This document shows, one piece after another, positions 14,029-25,264 of a stretch of 64,000 bases of DNA. The stretch lies in the NCBI GenBank assembly GCA_914767715.1, contig OU612068.1:31062001-31126000 (forward strand), in the 5' to 3' direction. The first letter of the stretch is position 1; each line of letters opens with the position of its first letter. Made by a program: the position numbers and the translations under genes. The notes beneath the pieces were generated by a model. It made no database searches, was not told the DNA's origin, and was given only the letters and a program-made list of their open reading frames with translations. Source of the DNA: Membranipora membranacea (Eukaryota; Bryozoa; Gymnolaemata; Cheilostomatida; Membraniporidae).

Positions 14029-17000
14029 AGAGAACTCATGACCTTCAGACTATTGTTTCTGTTAATTTAACCCCTTACTTTATCTAGCTCTTTACTTTAT
14101 TGAAATCGTAAGTAGACATCATAAAGTATCATCTCTGTCAGTATATCAGAATAATCTACAAGTAAAGAAATGTAAACAATCTTTCACCAGTATTCAGTGA
14201 CAGCATTCACTGATTCACACCCTGCATTCAAGACAAGTGTGATTAAAAATAAATCGAAGCAAAGATGCCAATCATTTATGGATTAACTTTGTACGCTGGT
14301 GTCAAGTACTCCATGGTATCACAGAGTAAGGACATATCCTTACACTGTGATGGTATACAAAAACTGTACACCATTGTAGTGATAATTAAACCATGATTTA
14401 TTGGCTTTGTAACTCACGCTATGTTATTTTTTATATTACAGGTTCACAACCAGCCGGATTATTAATTGCATAAAAATGATCTTCCTCTTATCACAAGAAA
14501 ACCACAGTAAGTCATGGAACCATCTCATTTTAATTAGGGGTAAGAGTTGCAGTTCGAGGGTGTACCTAGGAAATTCTCAAATCAAATCCACATGTGAGTA
14601 GGAGGAAAGTTAGTAGACTTTGATGCAATAGAATTGATTTTAAATCTTGAAATTATTGAAAAAAAAAATTTTTTTTTGTTATTATTTGGAATTCTCATAA
14701 TCATTTAAGGACCTGAGGCTGTTGAGCTGAGGAGTTGGGACTGCCTGCTCGTCGTCGGTGATGCCTAGTTTTAAGGTATCGACCGAGACAGACAGCCCCA
14801 ACTACCAGAAAACTTCAGACCCAGGCCAACGATTATGAGAGAAAATTATTAGAAGAAATTATGTGAAAAGATTATGTGAGAATATTATTAGAAGAAATTA
14901 TAATGAGAAAATATGAGGAAAATTATGTAATGAGGAAAATTATGATGAAAATTATGAGGAAATTATGAGAGAAAATTATGTGAAGAAATTATGTGAAGAA
15001 ATTATGAGGAGATTTAGGGCCGGGATCCAGTGCTGGTGACTACTCTTTTGGAATGGGTTGGACGTCCATGAATGTGGAGGCAGTCATCCATTGTCTATTA
15101 AAAGTGCACAAATTGATATTCAGCTTGATGGTTTCCGAAGCCTTTATACCTGTTCCATCAGAGGAGTCATCACCCGTGAAATTTATGAAATTTATGAGTT
15201 AAATGATGTGTTTAGAAAAATTATAATGTTGAGTTAATGTTGAGTTATTTAGTTGTTCATGATTTCATGGAGTATTTCAGTCTGAAAGTTGTTAACTGCA
15301 TCTAGCTTTCCTTGTTTGAGAAGCTCTGATATTTGGCCTGTCATTAAAAGAAGCCTTAAAGTTATTTGTGTGCCTAGGAGACAAGCTTTTAAAACATTTG
15401 CGTTAGGTAAGAATGATTAATGTCACCACAGTATGCTTAAAAATAAATGCGAGCTAAGCTTAGTCTATTGCGCTTAGTGCCTAGTCTATTGGTTAACAGT
15501 GTCTGACCCACAAATTGTATTCGTGGTAGCATGGTCTCAAAAGTACTCATGGTTGACTTTTACAAGCAAGGGTAAAGAAATTGACAGATAAGATGGTGTA
15601 TACAATGTGATTCCGATTGGCATTTAGTAATAAATCTTTTGAGAATTATTTATTGGGGTAATGTGATTTAGCTGAAGGTTAACTATAAGTGAGGTGGGTA
15701 GCAGTGGGTAAAAACTGATGAACATCTAACTGTGTGGCAAAAAATTTGACATTTCATGGAAAATCCAATCTAAATTACTATATTTTCAGTAGCTGACGTG
15801 TAGAATTTCAAGTGCAATTTGCACTAACGATAAGATGGGCTCTGCCTATCAATGACTTAAGACATTTTCCCCTTGGCACATTATAGATAACTGAGTCAGT
15901 CATGAGATTCTGGGCACCAATATAAATTGAGATTTGCAAACTAGATAGGAGTGTTGGTGGAATGAGAAATCGCTTACACCAAACATCAGAGTAAGGCTAA
16001 TGTGAAATTAGATCCAAAATTAAGACTTAGTTGAAATAGTTCAAATCTCATCTTGCCGGGATCACCACCAACGGAGATAACTGGTAAAAGGAAGTTCAGT
16101 GACTTACCGGCAATTGGTAATCAGTATGAGGTAGCATCATAATGTCAAGGCTTTATTTATTGTCCATAGAGTTTTCACCACTTGTTGATATCTGAGGGCC
16201 TCAGGATCTCATGACTACAAATAAAAGAAGTTTCAATATTTTCAAGGGCTTGAGTTGGTACATCCTCGAGCTACATATTTAGAGATGGTTTCGGACTTTC
16301 TGTGCTTACAATGAACAAACTAATAATGTAAGGTATATATTCAAAGGGAAGTCAATCGGTTGTCTACGACGTCCCTAAGTAATGATATCTGCTAGTTGAT
16401 AGCCTGTGGGTCCACAGGACACTATATTACGTATACTTTTTGGTTAAACAGAACTTGGTTTTACTAGTTTTGTGAGTTAGTCTGAGGATTGAACTCCTTG
16501 TCATGTTGTGACTACCACAACAGCCATGGATTGCAATAAAAGGACTTACAAAAGAAAGGTATTTTAAATTGAACAACTCTACTAAAACATAAGACAACTC
16601 AAAATTGCCCATTTTTCCTTTTAAGATTACTTATTGACGCTAGAGCTGAAACTATAGGCAAGTTATGGAATCCCAGTTTTGATGAAGGTTTAGGCACAGG
16701 ATTAGTGGTAATCCCCAGGATGCTTGACTTTTTACCAACCCGGTCCTAGACCTTATCTTGAAAACTTAAGCCAGTTGATCAGGTTATAAAAACTAAGACA
16801 AGAAACCATCTTTTACCGCTAGCCAGAGATAAATTGTCAAATCAAGGATGGGTTTCTCAGCCCATAGTTGTAATTTGTGATCGTATTGAAGTAGATGACA
16901 GCAGTTTTAATAATAGGATAAGGACAGACAATTAAAATGGTCATTATTAACTTACCTTGGGTTTCTGTAGTTGTAGTAGTGAGGCATTAACTGACCACTC

Positions 17001-18598
17001 AGCGGGATGCAGGATGTTTTGACGGCCTAAAACAAGATTGGTTTATAGTGATTTGAATGAATAGTACTGAAATGTGGGTGCCTCACCATGCCTAATCACC
17101 CTCATACTGGGAAATCTAGTATGATGGATAGGGTTTCCCATTTACTAGATGACTGGGCCTAAGTCACAAGCGACTATGGTATAACATAGTGCATTATAAA
17201 AGTGAGCCTATCCAACTCAATCAGGGGATAAGGAAAATGGGAGGGGACACCTGCCTTGGTTGGTTATTGAATCCAATCCATACTTTAATATCAATTGACA
17301 TGATTAACATCATGCAGCAATCACAATGATACTTGATTTTGTGAAGGTCGGATTAACATGTGCTGCAATCATGGGGTTGGTCCTATCTGCTTCTCTACTG
17401 TAAGTACAATGTCACCATGGGAGGGTTACTAATGATCAGACTGCCCTTGATCTTAACAACATGATTGAAAATGATTTGAATGCTGGCAACAACTTTAGTG
17501 CTAACTGTACCTAACTATAGTCACCACTATATGCTCTGCTAGTACTTGCTGTCACCTCTTTGGGATGATCTAGTATGTGTTAACTTTAAACTTACTCATT
17601 ATGGATGGGGAGGCTCAATCAGAATATCCAAATCCAAAACCAGTGTCTGGACTGGGAATAACTACTCCTTGTCAGTTTCAGCTCCAAAGAAAAAGAGTTT
17701 GAGTCTTGCTGTTGTGTTGGCAAACACCCACTTCCTGTTTAACTTTTAAGAGATTCCATTTTTTTTTGCGGGTTCAATTGAATTGAGAGTTGTCTTGTGT
17801 TTAAATAAGAGGACACAATATGTAAATTTTTGAAAGGTGGTAAGTAAATTTTATATTGTATTACAAGGAGTTTTACTCCTTGGTGTGTATATCTAGAAAT
17901 AAATGATTAAATTGAATACAGTTATAATATTATGAAGTGAGTGTAAGGTAATTTATCTTTGAGAGAAACAGAACTTGGTGAATTTTTTGAGAAAAAGCTG
18001 ACCCCTGCATTGTAACCCGTGTGTCTTTTCTGGTGTCACCTTTTGCAATGAATTGCATCTAGCGACACTATTATAGTTTCAGGTGACAAAATGTTGACAA
18101 AAGCAGGTAAATTTAGACTTGCAACAGGGCAGAGATTGAGCAGGAAGTGAGCAGGACAATACTTAACGAGGCTTATGGTTAGAGCCAGTGAGAGGATTTT
18201 ATAGGAGCTGCTGGCACACCTTAAGCTGTACTGTACAACCTAGAGATGTGGGATTCAATGGTTAGGATGGACAACCAGGAAAACAAGGTGGACATGACAA
18301 CCTAGAGATGTGTAATTCAATGGTTAGGATGGACAACCAGGAACACAAGGTGGACAAGATGACCTGGAGCAGCTGGAAACCAACAAGCAGGGAGCAGAGT
18401 CAGTGGAGCGTCAGATGCACCAGACCAATTTGGAGCGTCAGGACAAGCAGAAACAAAGGATAAAGAACACTGGGAGAGGTTGGCGACCTCCAGTACCCAG
18501 GCTAGCCATAATGTTACGTGACTACAGGAAGCAGATGACTTGTCAGATCATGTGACATGTCACGGCGATCAAGGAAGATCATAACCAGGGAATGCAGA
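14029..18598 (+). other. Non-coding interior of the LTR element
   Basis: No gene seen. An A-G-rich tandem tract of GAAATTATG-like units runs from about 14830 to 15010. Near 18240-18350 a phrase around GGTTAGGATGGACAACCAGG is repeated. The longest frames (61 and 67 codons) resemble no known family. Confidence 0.6.
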
Positions 18599-18830
18599 TG
18601 TCGCATCAATAGCAGGGAGCGGATAACATGTCATAACAATCGAGGACGATTGCAACTAAAGGAATGCATATGTCGCATCCACACATCAGATCATAGGATG
18701 GTCATAACAATCGAGGACGATTGCAACCAGGGGGGTGCAGATGTCGCATCCAAACATCAGATCAAAGGATTGTCATAGCAATCGAGGACGATTGCAACCA
18801 GGGGGGTGCATATGTCGCATTTACAGCAGC
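18599..18830 (+). repeat. Tandem ~60-70 bp units at the 3' LTR boundary
   Basis: The phrase TGTCGCATC followed by CAATCGAGGACGATTGCAAC recurs several times from 18599. The 3' LTR holds one more unit than the 5' LTR, and further units lie outside it, so the exact interior edge is ambiguous between 18599 and 18671. Confidence 0.75.
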
Positions 18831-19995
18831 AAACAGGATAATTTCTATATCAACATCAGACGCAATAAGAACATCCAATATTATAGCTAGCATCATCATC
18901 AGTACACTCAACCTCGACTCGAGGACACGCAGTTACCAGCTAGTGCAAATCACCTCGAAACAGGGACAGGCAAATATATGCAAATCTAAATTCTATTCTT
19001 AATACCGGTGCCACCCTAACGCCAGAACCGTGACAACCATGACAATGCAGTAAAGGTGGCACCAACAGAGACAATTCAGAATTAGCATTGTCGTATACAC
19101 CAGTAAACAGGAGAATTGTCTATACCAACATCCGACACAATAACAACATCCAATATCTTTGCCAGCATCATCATCAGTACACTCAAACCTTGACTGGAGG
19201 ACAAGCAGTTACCAGCCGGTGCATATCACCTCGAATCCGGGATATGCAAATATATTCCAATCTAAATTCTATTCTTAACACCGGCGCCAACAGATACAAT
19301 TCAGAATTAGCAACTCTTGTGGCCGATCAACCCACGCTTGTGGCCGATCAACCCTCTTTTTGCGGTAATTGAAAATTGTGTTTAAATCTTGTTTTTTGCT
19401 TATTGACGTCAGCAGTTTTTTAATGTGTCTGGAACCATGCTATATAAGAGCATGGTTCACCAATGGAAAGTAGAATTGATGTTGAAGGATTTGAATTGAT
19501 TTGATTTGTTTGGCGACCCTCGGGTCGTCAAGCAGCGCTCTTTGTTTTGCAACTTCATTCTGGAGACAGGTCAGTTTTTAAACATGAAAGTTTTACAGTT
19601 TTTATTATAATATTTTCATTTATTGTACAGTAGTGATATTTATAGGGAAATAGAACTCGCCTTATCATTTAATAATGGCACAGTATAACATTTGGTTGGA
19701 TTTCTATACCATCACCTAATTGAGTTAAATGAATTAAATCCAGCATGCATGGCATCATTGACTAGAAAATATGACTTGTAGAAATAATACATGCATTGTT
19801 AAGTTGAATTGTGTTTAATGTTAAACTTGATAAGAATTAAAAGGCATGCTCTTGAGTCAAGTGTTTGATCGAATCAAATGATATCCCCTATAAATAAGTC
19901 AGTGTCATATAGTGAGCATCATCATACCGAGCTCGTGAGCATAGATCTCAGTAGCGGAGAGTTAATGTGGTGACTCCATAACCTGGAATCCCACA
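18671..19995 (+). repeat. 3' LTR
   Basis: Near-identical to 12754-14007 apart from one extra tandem unit near its start and a few substitutions. Ends CCCACA, then CAAA. Confidence 0.9.
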
Positions 19996-20373
19996 CAAAC
20001 GTCTTTGACTAGCAGACTGATGTGTTCTCTATGGTTAGTCAGTAGTGAGCAAATTCATGTGAATTCTGTACTAATAAAGTAAAAAAAAAGTGATTGGCAT
20101 ACCCTGTATCCCCTGTTTGCAGGTCTTCAAGAAGCCTCTGTGTGGTGGTGCCGTGGTGCTGCCAGGTCAGGTCAATTTCTTTACATTTTATACTCTTCTT
20201 GTGATCAACGAGATGATTATCAAAAATATCAACATTTCAAAAACTGGAAGCCATGAGTCACATATTATTGTGAATGGATCAAACCATTTTCATACTATAC
20301 AGTATTTCAGTACAGCGACTGAAAAATTTTTAAGTACAGGTAGTCTGCGGATATTATGCCACTAAACTCGAAA

Positions 20374-20700
20374 TCATACACATATCAATATATCAATTTC
20401 AAACAAGTTAGGAAAAATAATCAAAACAGCCAACATATCTTTTTTTTTAAATACTATTTGAAAGTTATTATCCATGCGTATAAATACAAGGGTCCAATAG
20501 TTAGCATTTGATAGCCAGAAAAAGTGATCAGATGCAGAGTTGGTTGAGATATGATGAGAACTATCTATTGCAATGTTTGATTGGTTGAAGGAACTTGGCA
20601 ATACACAAGAAAATTATGAACCTGGATAAGCCGCTAACTTTTGAAACTTCCTGACAATTTCTGTCCCCTCATAACACTTGAATAAGCGGAGTAAAGTGTT
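20374..20700 (-). pseudogene. GPCR relic A (TM7/tail end joined to 5' end)
   Basis: Bases 20374-20560 decode on the minus strand to a decayed TM7/tail (DHFFWLSNAN then NNFQIVFKK) resembling the neighbour's DIFFWLGYVN and RDFQKVFKK. Bases near 20620-20700 match the neighbour's 5' flank (GAACCTGGATAAGC, then TTTTGAAAC). The middle of the receptor is gone and NPxxY is destroyed. Confidence 0.7.
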
Positions 20701-20749
20701 GATGACAATCAATTATGGTTTAGATCAATCATTCAATCAAGTATGTAAG

Positions 20750-21991
20750 TTAGCGAGTAAATGATCGAAACTGGCAACATAATATTTTTTTAAATACTTT
20801 TTGGAAGTCTCTACCCATGATAGCATATATACATGGGTTCACCAGAGAGTTAACATATCCGAGCCAGAAAAATATATCAGACGTTGTGCTATTTAACTCG
20901 ATGTCACTTATACCTCCTATCATAAAGTTTATAAAATACGGTGTCCAACATACAAAAAATGCTACAATAATAACAGAAATAGTTTTCAAAGCTCGAGTTT
21001 CTCTTTTATGGAAATTATGTTTACAGTCATTGTTGATGTTGGCTGATTTAACAGTGTTGATATAAGACGGTGATACACTGCGTGTAGTTTTCAATGGATT
21101 TCTCCTTAATGTTGATGGGTCATTGGGAACTGGATAGCAGCTCGCACTTCGAGGAAGTTCTAGTTCTGAATTTATGTCAGTTTTTACACCATGTTGTATT
21201 CTCTTGACACAGCTTCCTCTATCACCAGAATTTCTTGTCATCTTTCCAAGTTGGGTTTGTTTAAGGTGTTTCCTGGCCTCGATATATATTCTAAGGTGGA
21301 AGATTGCTATAATAACTCCTGGTATAAAGAACGAGGCAGTAGCTAAACTTATTAAATAACTTGGCAAGTATTGATCAATGAGACATTTAGGTTGATCTAC
21401 GCCTGCCAGCGTATTACTTATGTTTGCTGAAATGTAAGATCGGTTGGTGCAAGCATCAGCAGCCAGTTCATCATTCTCAGTGATGTTTTGTCTCGTCAAT
21501 AAAGGAGCTGGAATGCTGATGAGGCATGCGAGAATCCACATAGACAGACATATAAGTCGACTGCGATTCCGAGTTATGAGCTGGGGATATTTAAATGGAT
21601 GACAGATCGCAATATACCTATCCACACTTATAGCACACAAATGCAATATTGAACAGGGACACACCGCAATATCAATCATTAGCCACATCTTACAGATAGC
21701 ATCTCCGAACATCCAATAACCCAGCACCTGGTATACTACTGAGAATGGAAGTACTAGAACTGCCACTAGCAGATCAGCTACAGCCAGTGATAAGATGAAC
21801 AGGATACTGTTTAATCTGTTGAGTTTCTTGGCTGTTGATATTCCGATGATCACCAGACCATTTCCCGCAATGATCCCTAGAGCAATCAGTGTTAAAATCA
21901 GAGACGTTACTGTAAATTTCCAGGAGCACATATCAACAATGCCAAAGTCATCAGGGCAGGCCAGGTGTGATGATCCTGATTTCACCTTCAT
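20750..21991 (-). CDS. Aminergic-type class A GPCR, single exon
   Basis: A 413-residue plasma-membrane receptor expected to bind a monoamine-like ligand and signal through G proteins. Numbered from the ATG at 21991: GNGLV in TM1 (N44 = 1.50), LAVAD in TM2 (D73 = 2.50), C100-C203 as the TM3-loop disulfide, D107 (3.32, the amine-binding Asp), DRY 124-126, S220 (5.46), CWTPYF in TM6 (W349 = 6.48), WLGYVNS at 376-382, then NPCIY from N385. The WLGYxNS signature with D3.32 is typical of aminergic receptors. Intracellular loop 3 is long (about 90 residues). The tail is short with a CC pair for possible palmitoylation. Extracellular loop 2 carries three N-glycosylation sequons. The frame is open upstream without an ATG, so M1 is the first usable start unless a 5' exon exists. 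The ligand cannot be read from sequence. Confidence 0.92.
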   Translation of the reverse strand: MKVKSGSSHLACPDDFGIVDMCSWKFTVTSLILTLIALGIIAGNGLVIIGISTAKKLNRLNSILFILSLAVADLLVAVLVLPFSVVYQVLGYWMFGDAICKMWLMIDIAVCPCSILHLCAISVDRYIAICHPFKYPQLITRNRSRLICLSMWILACLISIPAPLLTRQNITENDELAADACTNRSYISANISNTLAGVDQPKCLIDQYLPSYLISLATASFFIPGVIIAIFHLRIYIEARKHLKQTQLGKMTRNSGDRGSCVKRIQHGVKTDINSELELPRSASCYPVPNDPSTLRRNPLKTTRSVSPSYINTVKSANINNDCKHNFHKRETRALKTISVIIVAFFVCWTPYFINFMIGGISDIELNSTTSDIFFWLGYVNSLVNPCIYAIMGRDFQKVFKKILCCQFRSFTR

Positions 21992-22464
21992 CTTAGGATG
22001 CAGGTTTTCCCTCCAGATGGTTGAGAAATTAATGTCAGACAAAAAATTTTTGAACCTGGATAAGCGGTTATCTTTTGAAACTACCTGCTGACGTCTTTAT
22101 TGTCACAGCACTCGAATAAGAAGAATACAGTTTAGTTAATCAGAATCATTTGGATAGATGTGTAGTACAGCTTGCTGATACTAGTTTATGGACCATGAAA
22201 GATTCATAAGAAAAGGGAGTTGAACAATTATGACCACGTCAACCTTTCAATTATGAATCAATTCCGATAATTAAATGCAGATGATGGTGATGAAAAGCCC
22301 CTGACTCTTCAGGTGGAAATCAGAAGAAAAGTGTACATACTGGCTTCCCATAGCTGCTACAATAAATTATGAAATTATTAAAGAAGATTTTATAGCGTAA
22401 TTGAGATGTGCACTCATTGACATTTCTCTTGATGTGATTTGTAAAAAATATAAAATATTAATAT

Positions 22465-23910
22465 TAGTAACTGAGATTTATGATACAGGATCCACGGGAT
22501 TAGGTGGATTTAGCCAAATCAGAGGATAAGTCCATTGTTTCAGGGGATAAAACAATGTAAGATTCAGGTATTAATTGAATATCAACCATCTTATCTACCC
22601 ACACACAGCTGAAACATAGCGCATAAATCATTTTCTAATATTTCAAAAAGGATAAGCAACAAAGAAGGAAAAGGTAGAGATTTTTGCTACTTGTGTGGTT
22701 TAAGACACTTACACCAATAGACTGACAAAGGTATATTTTGCAATAAGATTTGTGTTTGTTTCGTTACCGGAAGCTTAGCTGGGCTCTCATCATTTATGTG
22801 TTGATATAAAACTCTGTAATGACCTCAGCAGGGCTCGACATGAATAAATTTAGTTTACTACCATCATTTAAGATCTCAATATTACCATGATATTTCAGGC
22901 CTCATGATAGACTTAAAAATAATATCATTTAGTCTATTATTTGGAGGTCTATGAAATGGACATCAATGGAGTATCTTTCTTTACTTCCAAACGGACCTGT
23001 CAGGCTGGGTGAAATCTTTGATAAACGGTGAGTAGCCTTACCTTCGGCCCATAGCCTGAAGTTCCTCCAGATTATTACATTCATTGAAGGACTTCAGCAC
23101 TTCTGCTGCTACCATCTATAATAAGGAAACCCATAGATTAATAAAGCACAATCAGGGCTAATAAACTAATGTCAGCATGGAATCAGACTAAATGAGGAAC
23201 TGGTAGATTTGTGGCTGCCATAGACAGATGTTTGAGTTCATCCAGGTTATTTTTATGGTTGACATGTAATTGAAGGGCAACACTGTGTATGAAAATTTCC
23301 TCATAAAAATCCAGATTCAAAATTCCAGTTATTGCTATTATATAATAATAACCTGATGTAAAAATAGGTCAGGAGGGGAGGGGGGAGGCTGGCTACCCTG
23401 GGACTGAGTATTATGGCATTAATCATCTCATTTCAGACTGTCAAGGTTATTCACTGGCTCTAAGGGTCTACATCAGATTATCTTTGGCACAAAACTTCTT
23501 GGCACAAAATGGAAAACATCTGTCCTGGATGATATTGTCTGCCGAATAAAATAGTATATTAATATTTATCTACAATGTTAAAAAGTTATTCTTGACGAAA
23601 TTCATCAATTTATGGCTAAAGAAACAATAGTGTCACTGCAATACATTTGACCGACTAATCATAATAATAATACCGAATAAAAATGATAATTAAAACAATA
23701 ATACGTATAACAATGAGTTAATTTATATTTTTGATTGGGGAAATTATTTTTATTACTGCTCAAGTTTTTCACATTTGTGAAATTGATAGGAAACCAAAAG
23801 TGTGTAAAATCATCCAATTTGATAATTCAGACAATGTATCTGAGATATTCCACCACTATAATATATGCTAAGGTCTGAACATGATGGTTGTATTCTAACC
23901 AGTGTGAGCC
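22465..23910 (-). repeat. Segmental duplicate of part of the M3 peptidase gene (copy 1)
   Basis: Similar along most of its length to 28097-29312. Shared landmarks are GATCCACGGGATTAGGT near the start, an exon in the middle and GGTCTGAACATGATGG at the end. Same orientation, about 5.6 kb apart, with many small indels. Confidence 0.85.
23037..23120 (-). pseudogene. Orphan duplicate of M3 peptidase exon 16
   Basis: Reads MVAAEVLKSFNECNNLEELQ on the minus strand, followed by AMGR. It differs from the true exon 16 (28765-28692) at a few residues and keeps AG acceptor and GT donor. No other peptidase exon is nearby, so it is probably non-functional. Confidence 0.75.
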
Positions 23911-24089
23911 TGAGATTTTACTGAAGGATCTATACGACAAAGGAAACAAGCACCCTAACTCACCAGAGAGTGCGGGAGCTACCCCACACTCCCTGATATG
24001 ACAAGCATAAACAAACCTGAACCTGAGCCTGTCATTAATGGGAGATATTATTAGTCACCTGTTTTATACGCAGAACAGACTCCTATTTT

Positions 24090-24870
24090 TTATCTACGCT
24101 TACAGCACACAAATGCAGTATTGAAAAGATACCCACTGCAATAGACTGCACCTCCGAATATCCAATATCCGAGCACCTGGTTTATTTTTGGAAGTATTAG
24201 AACGGCCAATAGCAGATCTGCTACAACTAGTGTTAAAAAAAGGTTGCTGGGTAATCTGAGGAGTTTCTTGAATGCTGATATACCAATGATCACCATACCA
24301 TTTCCCAGAAGGACGCATGGAGCGATCAGTGATTGAATCAGAGACTGTTTATAAATTGTAGGAGCACAGTTAAACAGTACCAAATACATCAGGGCAGGCT
24401 AGATGTGGTGATCCTGTTTTAACCTCTATCTTAGGAAGCAAAATTTACCCTCTAGATTCTAGATGGTTGAGATGTGATCGTTTCGATTAGTTGGAAGACA
24501 TAAGCATTGTGCACAAAATCTTTGAATCTGAATAAGTGGTGAACTTTTGAAACTACCAGCCGACATATTTCTTGTCATTAACTCAAATAAGGAAATAAAG
24601 TACTGTTGAATCAAGATTCATGGAGAAAGTTGAGTAGTACAGCTTGCTAATACTAGAATTCATAGACCATGAAAAATTCACGGAAAAACAGAGTTGAATA
24701 AAATAACCATGTCAGCCCTTAAATTATAAATCAGTCCATATAAATGAGATTACGTGATGAAAAGCCCCCAACTCTCCAAGAGGATATCATGAGAAAAGTG
24801 TGCATACGTGTAATTGAGATGGGTACTCATTGACATTCCTGGCTTTCCTGTGGATCTCACATTTGATTAA
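24090..24870 (-). pseudogene. GPCR relic C (TM1-TM3 and 5' flank)
   Basis: Homologous to the 5' part of the intact receptor and about 450 bp of its upstream sequence. Recognisable pieces are GNGMVIIGIS (TM1), VVADLLLAVLILP (TM2) and QVLGYWIFGGA (loop 1). A frame break lies before TM3 and nothing remains after it. Confidence 0.85.
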
Positions 24871-25264
24871 AAAATGGTGTTATGGTTACAGTCAAGATGC
24901 AAGTCAAGAATTCAGTGTGTCCTGACAGCTGTATGAATGTCAACATGCCGCATGAACATAAAAGATAATATATTCGTTTCTTTTTGCAGTTATATAAATC
25001 CGATATTTTTATTTAATTTACGATTCAACAATACATTTTCTGACTTTGAATATAAAAGATTTACATAATATTGTGAATGCCAAAATGGTAATCACATCAA
25101 ATCAGCAACTACTGTGCTGGAATCATCATGAGAAGAATGTTCAATTGTAGCAAGGGCAAAATCCATGAGAGAAACATCTTAAAAACAGCGTAGTTGTGTA
25201 AGAAAGAAATATTCATGAAATGGAACTTAGGTGATATTTTCACATCCTTAGTAGTAACTCATCA

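Larger units (their letters stand above)
12754..19995 (+). mobile_element. LTR retrotransposon without coding capacity (LARD-like)
   Basis: A 7.2-kb element with direct terminal repeats (12754-14007 and 18671-19995). Each begins TG and ends CA, with CAAA on both outer sides and a TGG-starting primer-binding site just inside the 5' LTR. The 4.66-kb interior has no reading frame over about 67 codons and no recognisable gag, protease, reverse transcriptase, RNase H or integrase. It would therefore depend on enzymes from another element, as in large retrotransposon derivatives (LARDs). Apart from one tandem-unit difference, I saw only a handful of base differences between the LTRs, so insertion was recent. 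No env-like gene is present. Gypsy, BEL or Copia parentage cannot be decided. Orientation comes from the primer-binding site. Confidence 0.85.

Noticed and set aside
12754-19995. Endogenous retrovirus
   Set aside because: No pol or env remnants and no long frames in the interior.
21992-22042. Upstream extension of the GPCR frame by 17 codons
   Set aside because: The extension starts at TTG and has no in-frame ATG; the ATG at 21991 is the better start.
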